From assembly GCA_023213315.1 (NCBI GenBank), contig JAKCPI010005294.1, positions 124,001 through 188,000 of the forward strand: 64,000 bases of DNA, read 5' to 3'. Below, one piece after another: positions 23,092-35,965 of the stretch. Position 1 is the stretch's first letter. Each line of letters begins with the position of its first letter. The DNA comes from Euborellia annulipes (lineage: Eukaryota > Arthropoda > Insecta > Dermaptera > Anisolabididae). The notes below the pieces were generated by a model, which worked only from the letters and a program-made list of their open reading frames with translations, searched no databases and was not told the DNA's origin. Made by a program: the position numbers and the translations under genes.

Positions 23092-23592
23092 AAAAATCCT
23101 TGGAGCGAATTTTGAGAAAATCGAAAAAAACTGAAAAAGTACATCAGTAAAGTACTAGTACTTTTTGGCCGAATTTGTTTAAAAGCTTATTTTGACGAGT
23201 TCGGAGGGTGCCTAACTTAAATATAAAATTTCAACCTCCTACTCAGCGGTTCCCAACCCCGGGGCCGGGGGGTGATTGGAAGGGGGGGGGGGGTTTTTAA
23301 AAAAAAAAAAAATATTTTTTTTTATATAAAAAAATAAAATAAAACTGGGCGGTCTTTTTTTTTTTTTTTAAAAAAAGAGCGCCCCCCCAAAAAAAAAATG
23401 GGGGTCCTGGCTCATTTCCTCCATGCTTAAAAATGTCCATACACACAGACCAATTTGCGGGACCCACTTTTTTGGACTCAGGGGACCTCAAAACATGTAT
23501 ATCCATCCAAGTCTCGACATCGAATTTTAGACATGATCGCAATACTTTCTTTCTCTATATATTTCATATAGCCTATAGGGTAAGAGAAAGTA
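23092..23592 (+). mobile_element. double-hairpin repeat, right half, with a hAT insert
   Basis: It runs from CTTGGAGCGAATTTTGAG through AGTACTAGTACTTTTTGGCC and GGGACCCACTTTTTTGGAC to the short hairpin (TTTCATATAGCCTATAGGG, then TAAGAGAAAGT). The insert at about 23244-23408 interrupts it. Confidence 0.8.
23244..23408 (-). mobile_element. degraded hAT-type MITE
   Basis: It starts CAGCGGTTCCCAACC and continues with GTGATTGGAA, matching the MITE at 16002-16284 in reverse. The interior is dominated by long A, T, G and C runs, and the far end is not preserved. The homopolymer-rich interior may partly be a sequencing error. Confidence 0.55.
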
Positions 23593-24777
23593 CCTAATTT
23601 ATTCAATAGGCGCATCGTCTACTTCGTTTGTATTTATTTTTACTTCTCTTAGCTAAATATTTTCAAAATGAATTTAAATCTTAAAAAGTCTCAAATCCTC
23701 TTCTGAATTTTCCAACAAAGTTTGTATAATCGTTAACAAAGCTCAAGGGTACACGAAAAGTTATGAAAACTCAACAGCTAGCTAATTCTCTTAAAAGTCG
23801 TTAAATATAAATAAATATATTTTTACTTTTTATACAAAAATCCATTAATATGTTTAACATTTTATTCTTTGTAGCTTATCGTGATTATTGAAACCCTTCT
23901 TCGATTCTGAAACCAAAAGTTACTAGGAAGATTTTTAACTAAAAATTTTAAGTCTATTATTTATACAAAATTTTTATTCATACTGCTAAATATATTCTCT
24001 TTAATATCTTCAAATAATAGATCTATATAATTCTAATGGACGAAAGTTTATTTAAAAATTCTAATTTTATACCCTGTTTGAAATAATTATTTTCCGAAGT
24101 TCTATATAAATATTCTTTCTTTTTCAATATTATTTGAAGTAGTATGAGTGTTATTAAGATAATAATACTACAAGCTGTAGCTGTCGCTCAAAAGCTTAGT
24201 AAAACTTGTAATTAATCTACAATACTATTTATTTCTCCCCAATGCGGGTTTTATATAATTCTACATGCAACGTTTTTTTTCGGAGAGATAAAGATTGTTT
24301 TCACATAATAAAGTGAAATTAAATCTGATAAATAATTTTTTTTTTTTTCACTTTTGCCTCAAGTATGATATTAAAATAAGATCTAAAAAAGTGAAGTTTA
24401 TAAGATTAAATTCATTAAAATTTAAAAACATTTTCACGAACATTCTTAAAACGAACAAAACAAAAAAAAAAAAAAAAAAAATCAACATTTTATACAAATG
24501 ATTACATTTATAATTAATTTAAAAATTATAATAGAGATTAGGAAATTTTTATTGCGTCATTTTTTTTTATTTTTTTTTATTTTATATATAAATATTTGGC
24601 GGAAAAAATTTTAGTAGGCCTACCTAATTGACTTGAACCAGAATTGAACAGTAAAAAATTTTACCTTTATTTTTAAATTATAAATAACAAAAAAAAAAAA
24701 CGATAAGTTAAAAAAATGCGTGATTAATTATTCCTGAAGAAAAATTTATAAAATCCATACTATAATGAATATTATAT

Positions 24778-25072
24778 CAATGGCTTCCCTCCACAGAGCC
24801 AATTTTAAATCCATATAGAGATTTTCATGTAAATTTTGATTTAAAAAGGGGTCGGTCCCCTTTAAAACTTTTTACACATTTAAAAAAAATTTTCCAATTC
24901 TTATGAAATTTTGTATTTAATTAGGATTCTCTATTGTATATAAAATATCCAATTATGAGATTGAAATTTTGAAAAATAACCCTAGTTTATTTCAAGCTTA
25001 CTAAAAAACTCGACACAAAAAAATCTGGTGTGATAAGCACAGTACCCAACTTTCTCTTGCCGAAGATTTTTT
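24778..25072 (-). mobile_element. double-hairpin repeat, left part
   Basis: Reverse-orientation blocks are AGAGCCAATTTTAAATCC, AAAGGGGTCGGTCCCC and ATGAAATTTTGTATTTAATTAGG, then the start of the long hairpin, AAATCTGGTGTGATAAGCAC. The second arm of the hairpin is lost. Confidence 0.75.
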
Positions 25073-25939
25073 AAATAATATTCATACACTCAAATTTCGA
25101 AATATTGTCTTGCTTATTTTAAATTAAAAAATGAGCATATAACTATGAAAACGCAGAGAAAGCAATTTTTATATATTTCTAAATTTTATATGAATTAACC
25201 GGAAACCCGAAGATCGATGCTGGAGGAAAATATTCTACAAAGGATAATTTATTCATCTATTTTAAACATATCTTTTTTCTTAAACTGCATATAATTATGT
25301 TAATAATTCTTATACTAGTATACCTGTTTTAAAGGAATTTTAATTTTCTAATTGTATAGGTGAATAAAATGCTAATCGATTAATTTATTTATCAAGATTA
25401 TAAAAGTCTATATTTTTGTCATTCATAGTTTCGTTAAAAAAAAAAAAAAAACATCTCAAATACTTTCGAAATTACAGATTATTACGAACATTCACAAGTT
25501 GATTTTTATAAATCAGGAATAATTTAATTTAATTTGGCCAGAGTAGTATGAAATTAAAAATAAATAAGTAACGGACCTTCATCTAAAGAGACCCTCGGCG
25601 ATTGCGTTCTCAATTAACGAGTGACAAAATAAATTTTTTGTTCTGAGCATTAGATAGGAAATTGCAGATGCGATTATTGACTTTAAAATTATTTTTTGAC
25701 TATATGAAGCCTCATGTTTAGTTATATATCAAATTTTTTTAATCAAAATTTATACATTAATATATTCGCAATCGATATACTTTTCTTTATTTTCTAATAA
25801 TTTTTTTTTCGTCTCCGATTTAGTATTTCAATCCACGCCATCTGTACTTTATTTATTTTATTCTTGTTGATTGACGCTTTTATCTCTAAGCGACATGTTA
25901 TAACTGAAATAAAAATCTAGAGATAAACAATTCCTAGGA

Positions 25940-26235
25940 ACTTGGTATTTAATATATGCCCCGTTATGGCACCTGTCCTATGCCTGGCATAGCCGAAATT
26001 TGCGAATTTCGCTCTCAAGATCAAGGTCGCGAGCGAATGACGTTCCTCCCCTCAGATCCCTGGCTTTGGGAGCAATTGCAATCCAAAAGGGGGCCTTCGA
26101 TCATTCAGCGAATTCAAGCAATAATCATGTCATCCTGTTTTTTCTGGGGGACGCGCCTCTCATACACTCGAATTAATTTAATTGGCTTGTTTATTGACTG
26201 CGAACGTTTTCCGCCATCATCAATGCATTGAATAA
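25940..26235. promoter_or_regulatory. candidate regulatory block
   Basis: This is complex even-composition sequence with AATTAATTTAATTGG and GCCATCATCAATGC. A 91-codon open frame on + crosses it but has no splice context or recognisable domain, so a noncoding role is preferred. Confidence 0.25.
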
Positions 26236-26770
26236 ATCACTTTTACCAACATTTATCTATATCGAAAAGTATAAAAAAAAAAAAATTATCAATACATTTT
26301 TTCATAATATTGGATTTTTTCTTATTCTCTTTCAAAGGGATTCTTTTTCTAAACCATTTTTATTTTTTCATAAAAAATGACAATTGTAATTTTTTCGATA
26401 TTTACTTGTTTTTTTTTTAAACAGAATTTCTCTTGCTAAAAAGTGTTTGCATTATCGTTAGGCTAATCAGTTTAGTTTTTATCGAAGGCCGATATTTATT
26501 TATCAATTGTAGTGACATGAAAAGGAGAAAAATTAAAATGCAGACAGATGGGCTAATTACCATCGCATATGGCTGGGCGATCAAACTTGTTTGAAGAGAG
26601 AAAAATACTCATTCACCGTTTGGCAATTGATAACAGTACGTTTATTGATAATATTAAATGTTTTATGGTTGGTAATCAAACAGGACTGTTTGATTTGGAT
26701 GCCGATCAGCTGATAAGGTGGGAACAGACACACGATGCTCCAAGGAACCCAACATTTTCTGCAAAAAAAT

Positions 26771-27431
26771 TTCCAAAATCTGGTGTGACTGACGCACAGC
26801 ACACAACTTTCTCTTACCTTCGGTAATCAAAAGTTGTGTTCTGTGCTTGTCACACCAGATTTTTTGTGTCGACATATAGCCTATTTAGTTTCCTACAGTA
26901 CCGTACATTAGAAATCAAGATATAAAGTTTATAAACATAAAAATATTTATATTTTGTTACCATGACAACCATTTCCCCTATCTTTTCTTTGTTGTACAAA
27001 AGTAAATTGGGTTTCATAAAATTTCAATGGAAAAATAAGAATATACATCTTAAAGATCATATAAAAAATAAGTGATTTATGAATTTTAATCAAAATCGTT
27101 GGAGCGAATTTTGAGAAAATCGAAAAAACTGAAAAAGTACATCAGTAAATTACTAGTATTTTTTGGCCGATTTTGATTAAAAGCTTATTTTCACGCTCCG
27201 GAAGGGTGCCTAACTTAAATATAAAATTTCAACCTCATAGCTCATTTCCTCCATGCTTAAAAATGTCCACACACACACACACACACACACAGGCCAATTT
27301 GCGGGACCCACTTTTTTGAACCCAGGGGACCTCAAAACATGTATATCCATCAAAATCTCGACATCGAATTTTTGACATGATCGCATTACTTTCTCTATAT
27401 ATATTTCATATATAGGGTAAGAGAAAGTAAA
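26771..27431 (+). mobile_element. double-hairpin repeat, complete ends with an internal deletion
   Basis: The long hairpin at 26773-26864 (CTCTTACCTTCGGTAA centre) is followed by a GTTACCATGACAAC X-box-like site, AGTACATCAGTAAATTACTAG, a (CA)n tract and GGGGACCTCAAAACATG. It ends with the short hairpin ATATATTTCATATATAGGG and TAAGAGAAAGT. It lacks about 0.35 kb of left-body sequence found in the longest copies. Confidence 0.88.
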
Positions 27432-27581
27432 AAATATTCTGAGAAAGAAGAGAATAAATTTGATCACTAAAAGGTGGATTTGAGCTTTTCCAAACGAGGC
27501 GTTCGTACATAATATCTATTTATAAATCCGCCACAAGAATTAACAACAATAATACAAATTTTTGTTATAGCCTACTTAAAA

Positions 27582-27871
27582 AAATCTGGTGTGAATGGCG
27601 GCACAGCACACAACTTTCTCTTACCTTGGGTATAAGATAGCTGTGTTCTGTGCTTGTCACACCAGATTTTTTTGTGTCGACGTATATTTAGTTTCCGTCG
27701 ATATATTATAAGATGTAAAATTTATAAACATGGGAAAATAATTATATTTTGTTACCATGGCAACCATTTTTCCTATTTTTCCTATGAAGTTAACGTGTGA
27801 CTTGTGAATTTTTGACATGAATCTAATACATTCTCTCTCTATATATACATATATAGGTAAGAGAAAGTAAA
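27582..27871 (+). mobile_element. double-hairpin repeat, internally deleted
   Basis: The long hairpin (27583-27672) and the short terminal hairpin (TCTCTCTATATATACATATATAGG, then TAAGAGAAAGT) are both present, with less than 200 bases between them. GTTACCATGGCAAC lies at 27751-27764. Confidence 0.85.
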
Positions 27872-29089
27872 AATATTTGTCTTTTAATAAATAAATAAGC
27901 TTATCAATAGATAATGAAGTTATATCAATGACTTAAAGCGTCCAATTCTCGTGGCCACCTATCCGAGCTTCAACAAAGCTTGGCTTAACTTAACAAACCA
28001 CCATTTCGGTGATTGGCTGCCGGCTAAAAAAAAGTAAAAATTTGTTCTTAATTCTCAAAATATGCACATATATTAATATTTTTTTTTCTATATTTAAATT
28101 TTAATTATATTTAATTTTAAGTTAATTTTGTTGATTTTTCTTTTTAACATTCGTCAATTAGTCTCGATAGAAAAAGATAGATTTAATATTTATAATTAAA
28201 TAAGAAAAATAAATATAATAGCGTTGATAAGCGAAATGGATCTTTAATGCAAAGTGTATATTTCTAATGGATGTTTCCTAACTCGTCTGATTTACCTAGA
28301 AACTGTTATTTTAAATCAATTAATTTATTCCCAGCTGTACTCCCGGGTGGCGTTGATTTAAAAGGAATTTATCGCCAGAACAAGATTATATTCTAATCTT
28401 GTGAGGCCATTCCGAGGCAATGTAATGCGAGTTTGCTTATAGAGCTTGTGTATTTACTAAGCAAGCAAATGTTTGCTTTATCTAAGCCTAAAGCAAGGTG
28501 GGCGTAGGTCCGCCTCGTGTATTAATTTCTATACAAGACGTAAATAATAAACAACTGAAGATAATCGGGGAGCTCTCTGACCATTTCTTCGAATTTGACC
28601 CTGACAAATTTTCAAAATCAAATCGTTTCTTAAATTTTGATTTTTTTTTTCAAATTTACAAAATAACACTCAGCAGCAAAAAAATAAGAGATATTAAATT
28701 GCAATTTTTTTGTTATTTTCATTAGTAAATAATTTTTGTCCAGAAATAATAAATAATTTTTTTAGAATTTAATTAGCTAATTTAATAACAAATGTGAAAT
28801 GATGTTGAGGCCTTCTAATCGTGATGTCCTTGATTTCACCATGACTCAGGAGCTCCCATTTTGGGTTTCGTGGACAGCGAACCATTTCTTTCTATGCCAG
28901 TTTACCCCCTTCCCCTAGCAAGCGACAGCCCGGCTTATTTATTTATTTTTATTGAATATTTTTAGGAATATGCATTTTTAATGAAATTATTAATAATTGT
29001 CTCCAACTTGCTCAAAATCATTGAGAAAGTTGGACCCCAACGCGCCAACTCAAAGCGGGCCCAGAGAGTAAAAAATGCACGTTTATTTA

Positions 29090-29450
29090 TGTGAAAGTTT
29101 CAGTCCTTAGTGCCATATCAAAATCAAAATGGCCATTTTTGATAAGTAATTGATTCCTAAGTAATCGTGGATGATGAAGGCTTTCAGTAGCCACCGAAAC
29201 ATTCCCTCTTAGAATAATAAAAGTCGAAATATCTTGCTTTATGAACATAAGAATTTTATTCCACTAAAAAATATATTTCAATAATTTCAGCTTTTTAATA
29301 ATTAATTGTTTTTTTTTTTTCTAAAAACCACCAACGAAATATTTCTGACAGCAAACATAACTCTTTATCAATTTTGATTTTTAAATTATTTTAATTTATC
29401 AGTTTTTATGTTTTAAGAATACATTTTTTGAATTCAAAGTATATTTTTTA
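29090..29450. repeat. dispersed repeat shared with 42310-42690
   Basis: Both places share GTAATCGTGGATG-like sequence (AACTAATCGTGGATGCTGAG at 42450), then AATTTTATTCCA-TAAAAAATATATT-CAATAATTT and similar AT-rich blocks. The copy here also has TGATGAAGGCTTTCAGTAGCC followed by GAAACATT, a hammerhead-like core. Confidence 0.45.
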
Positions 29451-29814
29451 ACAAATTTAAACGCTTTAGCGGCTGTGAAGACATTACAATAAATTGGAGA
29501 GAGAGAAATTAACTAAAATAATAGAGCGTGATAAATATAAATAATAGGTATGTGAGAGTGGTCCATCAAAGCCTGGCATCTTCGATCTCTGAAACGAAAA
29601 GCTTTATTTATTTATCCCTTAATTATTATAATTAAAAAGAAATAAAAAGACTTTAGGGGTGTCTAGAAATGAAAAACTAAAAAATATATCTAAAAGCACC
29701 AAACTTATAGGTCCTAATAACATAGCCAACAATGATTTTGGTGCCGGGGGGCTTTAAGCTTTTGCGGGGTATATGCGCAGCCCTGATTACAAAAATACCA
29801 TCAGTTTTTACAAA

Positions 29815-30100
29815 ATTGTTTTGAGAAAATCGGAAATAGACTGAAAAAGTACATCAATAAAGAAAGTATTAATTAATACTCTTTGGCTGACTTTGTTCAA
29901 AAGCTTCGTGTCACGTGCCAGGGGGGGGGGTACCCAAATTAAATATCAAATTTCCACCTCCTAGTTCTTTTTGTTCGCAGACAGACGATTTTACGGGACC
30001 CACTTTTTTGTATTCAGGCCTCAAAACGTGTATTTCCACCAAAATCTCGACCTCAAATTTTTGACATGAATGCTCTTATATTAACATAAGTAAAGAAAAA
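29815..30100 (+). mobile_element. double-hairpin repeat, right-body fragment
   Basis: TTTTGAGAAAATCGG and AAAGTACATCAATAAAG are followed by a run of 10 G, then GGGACCCACTTTTTTG and TCTCGACCTCAAATTTTTG. The terminal hairpin is lost. Confidence 0.75.
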
Positions 30101-30329
30101 AAAACAATTTTTAAATGAAATAGGACTATTTATTTACTTCATTGTTTATCTTTACTTTTTATACTTTTTATACTTAGGAATAAATTTTCGCCTGTTAAAA
30201 GTTTTAAGATTTAAATTTGAATGGCAAAATTCCAAGAAATTAAGATTAGAATAATCCTTAAAGAGATGGAAGAACGTATTTAGAAATAAATTTGTTTTCG
30301 TTCTCTTGATTAAATGGGTCAATCATGCC

Positions 30330-30395
30330 GAAGAAGCAGAGAGATTGAACCTAATCTCCGAGCCAGATAAGCAAGTGACTCAACCACTGACAGGA
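30330..30395 (-). mobile_element. tRNA-like SINE head
   Basis: On the minus strand a box A-like TGGTTGAGTCACTTGC (complement of 30371-30386) precedes a box B-like GGTTCAATCTC (complement of 30341-30351) at tRNA-like spacing. No full cloverleaf is evident, so a SINE head is preferred to a gene. Confidence 0.5.
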
Positions 30396-30529
30396 CTATC
30401 CACTTTCCAAGTCGATTCCTCTTCTTTTTATTTTTTATTTGCTTAAAATTATCTAATATAACAATATGGTTAGCAGAAGAGAGAAGAATTAATTAACAAT
30501 TATTTTAAGGGAATCTAAATATAGTCCTG

Positions 30530-30800
30530 GGCACGACTTGTTTTTCAATCGGCCCGACTAACGAGTAGCTCATTTAAAACTCGGGAGATTGTTACGTTAC
30601 AAAAATGGTTATAAATAGGCATGTTGTCGTGGGCAAACGTCGAAGTAGGGGTGCAGCAGCCAGCCTCTCGACGCCTTATCTTAATTTAAAATCGCCGAGT
30701 TTTCCACATAGATTGCCACGTTAAATACGAGACAATTATCAAACAAATCAGCTTGATTTCATTAAGGCGTTATCTTAATAGATAGAATTAATGTAGTTGG
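30530..30800. promoter_or_regulatory. candidate regulatory block
   Basis: This is low-repeat sequence of complex composition between AT-rich flanks, with AATTATC, CATTAAGG and GATTTCATTAAG motifs. No coding frame was seen. Confidence 0.25.
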
Positions 30801-31329
30801 ATGTTAGAGCAGGCGCGTTGTTTTTTGTTTGTTTTTTTCTTTCGTTAAAACATTTTAAAGGGACATTAAAGCTTTCATTTGTGTCAGCTGCTTAGAGATA
30901 AGTACACACCGCACACGTTGCTTACTTGTACTGTCCTACCCAACTATTTATTCAATGTATTATATATTATTTCGAAAATTAATTATTAATCTCGTTATCA
31001 TACCATTTATTCTTTTTCTTAAACTTTTTTTTGCTTTTCTGTTGCATCGTAATCTACGAGATTTAATTATCTGAAGAGACTAACTAGCAAGCCTTGTATT
31101 TCTTTAATGAAAAAAAAATTATTAAAATTATAGCTTCAAGTTTATTCAATCGAAAAGATATATAATTCGTGTATAAATATATACCCCGGAAACGAATGGA
31201 ACTTTTGAGTTGAAGATGCAGAAAATATATAATTATTAAATAAAACAAAACAAAAGATTTATTGCATAGTTTTGTTTTTTTATTTTTTATTTTTCAAATG
31301 GAATGCGAATGTTTTCGAATTCTAATAAT

Positions 31330-31830
31330 TTGCTCAGCATTGGTATCGTTTAAATCTTGGTGGGTTTTGGTTAATTAACCCCGCAAATCGTGTTACATTT
31401 CTATTTCGATGGCGAGATACCGATCGATTGGTCGCAGAGGACTTAATCGGGGGCGACAGGACCTCGTTAGTTTGCGATCGCAGCCTGAAGATAGTCCTGA
31501 AATATCGGAGTGGCGGTGGCGGGGCGCGAACCCGAGACCCGCCGCCCGAGGACTCAATTAACCGAAACGAAGAAATCCGCCAGACATGACGGCATTCCAA
31601 ATTCGAAACGATCGGGGCCCGTTCAAGATTATAATAATTGATCACGTATTGTTTCCAGCCAGAAAGAAGATCCGTTCTGAAAGGTAACTCAGCTTTCAGA
31701 CCAGCCAGGCTCTTGTTGATCTAGATGATCGCTTTTTTATGCTCTCATAATGGACCCTCGAGAGATCGAAAAGATTAACCTCGGATGACATCTCTCATCG
31801 GGTTAAATTAAATGAAAATTTCTAACTTAC
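31330..31830. promoter_or_regulatory. candidate regulatory block, GC-richer
   Basis: This is one of the GC-richest non-repeat islands in the window, with TTAATTAACC, several CGATCG/GCGATCGC sites and a GGCGGTGGCGGGGCG core. A 103-codon antisense frame (Arg/Ser-rich) has no domain and no good splice context. The island could be an enhancer or an unrecognised exon; the enhancer is preferred. Confidence 0.3.
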
Positions 31831-32267
31831 AAAATGCCGTGATCATTAAAATTCAAGAATGTCTCCTTTTTTTTCTTAATTTCCAATAATACGAATTAAA
31901 AAATTTTGTGAAGGAATTCCACCCCAAAAACGAAATTTAATTATTGAATTGAATCAAAACAATAACAAAATTTTTTTCAAGTACTGAAAAGTTATTCTTT
32001 TTCTTAGACTTTCTTGCTGATAAATAAATTATTGCTTAGCATTTTCTGTCTAGGAAATGTCTCTATCGAGCTAACATTTTAGAGCTATGGACTAAGAGGG
32101 AAGGAAACTTTGAATATTAAAAACCATAACTAAAAGAAAGACAAAAAAAACTCTTAATTTTCCATCTTACTTTATTAAGAAATTGAGTTCCTAGCCAGAG
32201 GGTCCAGACCCAAGAAATAAAAAAAAATTATAAACTTCAGAAACTCACGCCAGAATAAAAATAATGC

Positions 32268-32456
32268 AAAATGAGGATGTGTTATTTTGGCAGCCAAGGC
32301 GAAAAAATAAAATAAAAGTCTATTTTTTGTCGACATTTCGAATGCAGACCTCACTCTTTATTAGTACAAAAATCGAGACTCGAAACGTCGACAGAATATA
32401 GACTTTTATTTTTTTTTTTTTTTGCCATGGTTGCCCAAATAACAGATCCTCAAATT
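32268..32456. mobile_element. palindromic element with hammerhead-like cores
   Basis: The arms pair from GAGGATGTGTTATTTTGGC to GCCCAAATAACAGATCCTC. Near the centre lie GTCGACATTTCGAATGCAGACC and CGAGACTCGAAACGTCGAC, the same CGAAA(C/T)G signature as the other palindromic elements. Confidence 0.6.
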
Positions 32457-32640
32457 ACAATATGCCATAAAGAAACAACTAGTAAAAAATAATGAAATTT
32501 AATATAATTAAATATATTTTATTTATTTTTTAAAATCAAGAAGCGACCCATTGATTACGTAATTTTTTTATTAGGTTCAAGTTTAAAATTTGATCAATAT
32601 TGAAACTCCATCCAGTTCCAAAATTTTAGTAAAATTATTT

Positions 32641-32830
32641 AATACATTTGAGGTTTCATTAGGTTATAAATGAAATAAAACTTTGAATTTATAACTCGAT
32701 ATAGTACATATGGCTGAGTTAAGGTCAGTCATATGTACTGCTGAAGATGGGTTAATAGCTCGAAATATATCGAGTTATAAATTCAAAATTTTATTTCATA
32801 TATAACCTAGTGAAACCTCACATATACTAA
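32641..32830. mobile_element. palindromic element with hammerhead-like core
   Basis: The inverted arms contain TGAGGTTTCA-TAGGTTATA and CTCGATATA. The centre holds a small GTACATATG/CATATGTAC palindrome and then CTGAAGA (32741-32747) and CGAAAT (32761-32766). Confidence 0.65.
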
Positions 32831-33171
32831 ATAATTTTATTCATCATATTCTTCTTTTTTCAACTGCTGCTTAGCGCCTCTCACAGAGCCTAGTCGTACA
32901 ACCAGAAAGCTGGTAACAGAGCACAAAGGACGCTCTCCAATTTTCAACCCAACTTGCTGTTTTTGTGTTCCCATATTGAAGAAATTTGATTATAATTAAT
33001 TTTACAAAATATCTCAGAGAATCAAATTATTACTACGTTACTCCCTGGTCCATGTACTAGAAGTGTACTTAATTTCAAATAGATTCAGTGAAAATTTCTA
33101 TAGAACATATACATAAATACATACGTTTTTCCCATTTCATTTATATATTAATTAAAAACAAAATTATCAAT

Positions 33172-34563
33172 AAATCAAGCCTAAATTGATTGTTAGCAGA
33201 AGTTAGGGTTTTCTTAATATTCTTGAATAATCCAATTAGAACATCATAACAGGATAATTTAAGCCCTTCAAATCAAGTGATAAATGATAAATCAAGATTA
33301 ATAAACATTGTTTAGTTGAACTAATGAATCATTACATACACGTGTAACATGATATTAATTATAAAAATAGGAACATAGAAATTTGCCAAATCATATTAGC
33401 CTATATCTTATATTTTTAATAAATATTTTTGATTTTGATTAGATTCTCGAAAAAATTCTATCTATTATTATTTTATTTCTCTCTTTCACATTCGATGCCA
33501 TTTAGTCTCCGTCGATATTTATTTAGGTTCCGTTATTCTTAAATTTTTTTACTAACGTTTTAAGAGATTAAATAATGAATAGAAAGCGAAATCTTTACCT
33601 CTGTTTTAAGAGAGAGAGGAAAAATTATTAGATTGAGTTTAAAAAAACAATGAAAATTTTAACAATATCTAATTTCTATCTTCCTTAGAGAAGGACTTTA
33701 TCGTTTTTATTTATACAAAATTTTTTAATTAATTTATCGTTTTGATCTAAAAAATTAATGAATTGAAAATCAATTATAATTATTGATAAGATCGCACAAA
33801 TAAAACTCACATTTACAAATGAACTTGGGACATTATTTTGTTTTACAATAAAATTATTAAAAATCAAGCCTAAATTGATTGTTAGCAGAAGTTAGGGTTT
33901 TTCTTATCATTCTTGAAGATAATCCAATTAGAACATCATAACAGGATAATTAAGCCCTTCAAATCAAGTGATAAATGATAAATCAAGATTAATAAACATT
34001 GTTTAGTTGAACTAATGAATCATTACATACACGTGCTTAACATGATATTAATTATGAAAATAGGAACATAGAAATTTGCCAAATCATATTGCTTTATATC
34101 TTATATTTTTAATAAATATTTTTGATTTTGATTAGATTTTCGAAAAAATTCCCTCTATTATTATTTTATTCTCTCTTTCATTAGTACCATTTAGTCTCCG
34201 TCGATATTTATTTAGGTTTCCGTTATTCTTAAATTTTTTTACTAACGTTTTAAGAGATTAAATAATGAATAGAAAGCGAAATCTTTACCTCTGTTTTAAG
34301 AGACAGAGGAAAAAATTATTAGATTGAGTTTAAAAAAACAATATAAATATTTTAACAATATCTAATTTCTATCTTCCTTAGAGAAGGACTTTTATCGTTT
34401 TTTATTTATACAAAATTTTTTAATTAATTTATCGTTTTGATTTACAAAAATTAATGAATTGAAAATCAATTATAATTATTGATAAAGATCGCACAAATAA
34501 AACTCCACATTTACAAATGAACTTGGGACATTATTTTGTTTTACAATAAAATTATTAAAAATC
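33172..34563 (+). repeat. tandem direct duplication, unit about 690-700 bp
   Basis: Unit one (about 33172-33862) and unit two (about 33863-34563) match almost base for base from AATCAAGCCTAAATTGATTG to TTACAATAAAATTATTAAAA. They differ mainly by single-base indels in homopolymers and a few substitutions. The junction is direct. It could be a recent real duplication or two alleles placed in tandem by the assembler. Confidence 0.9.
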
Positions 34564-35875
34564 ATAAACAAAATTTGGAAGATTTATCTTCTTTAATTAA
34601 AGATACGAGAGTTCACAGATTAATTTGTGAATTCATTTACAAAGTTATTAAGTGACAAAAAACTTAATCCATTATTTTTGTTTATGAATGGGTTGAATGT
34701 TAATTAAACATTTCTTTTTTTTATTAATTTTAATCTATAGAATTTTATCAGGATTTTTTATATGTTGATCCGAAATTAATCATAATAATAAATTTAAATT
34801 TCAGCTTTATGGGGAAAAAATAAATACGCCAGGTTTTTAATAACATGTTAAATTGGAAATTTTATAAACATTTTATTTAGTCCCCTTTGCATTTAATAAT
34901 TAGCACGATATATTGAGTGTTAATAATTCTACTTTTTTAATCACGTATCATCATCGCCAATAAAAGGCAATTTCGGAAAATAATTAATTATTCTTTAATT
35001 GGAACTATTTTAATATCTTTTTTTAATAAATAGAATCATTTTGAGTGTGTGCTCTATTTTATCATTTACAGATGGTTGAATTTGATGAATTAAAAAGTCA
35101 TTGACTAATGAATACTTTACAAGCATGATAAAAATAGAGAGATGTTTTATATTCACAAAATGAATTATACTCAAAACGCTTGATTCATATCAACAAAAAA
35201 AAAAAAACTTGAATTAATGAAATTTTTATTAATAATTTGTATTCTAAATAATGGAGCTTTTTTTAAATTTCTAAATACTTTCTCTCATTGATTTAACGCT
35301 TGAGTCTGAAGCAACATTTCCCGCTCGGATTCCGCAGCTAGTATGTCCTTCTCTGGCCCTTTTTTAAATGCTTTCCTAACTGTCGTTCGGTCTTAAGCAC
35401 ACACTCATGATTTTTTCTTTGATTCCATTAGATAAATACTGAATTACTGAAGGCAACAATTTTTCCTTATTTTCCGTCACCGCACAGCCTGATGGTTGAT
35501 TGCGAAAGGAGAGGTGGTTCTGGATAATTCGTGGTTGTTCACCCAATAAAACAGATCTGATCCTGAATGATCATTAATCAATTTGAACTGAGTTTATAAA
35601 ATTTTGTTTATGTACTAGCATGTTGCCACCCCCCTTCTATCTACAAGTTTATGAAAATTCTTAAATTTAAAATAAAATTCAAAACAAAAAAAAATAATCG
35701 TTTTATCCACAATATTGTTGAAATAAAGAGCAAAATAAAAAAAAAACAGCTATAAAAATTAGAGTGGCGTTGATAATAACAATTTTCACTCAAACGAGGG
35801 GATATAAATGGAGGTAAAAGTTTTTCCATTTGTTCCGAGACAATTGCTGAAACAACAGGTCTATCCGGCGGTTTG

Positions 35876-35965
35876 CGGATTTCTGGCTTTGGTTTGTGGG
35901 GTGCCGAGCCTCCCCTTGCTGGAGAGGGGGTCCAGGGGGTCGGGGCAAGCCTCGGAGACGGCCCT
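35876..35965. repeat. short GC-rich island, GGGGTCCAG-type
   Basis: GAGCCTCCCCTTGCTGG is followed by GAGAGGGGGTCCAGGGGG and CAAGCCTCGGAGACGG. It resembles the island at 12731-12812 and contrasts sharply with the AT-rich surroundings. Confidence 0.4.
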
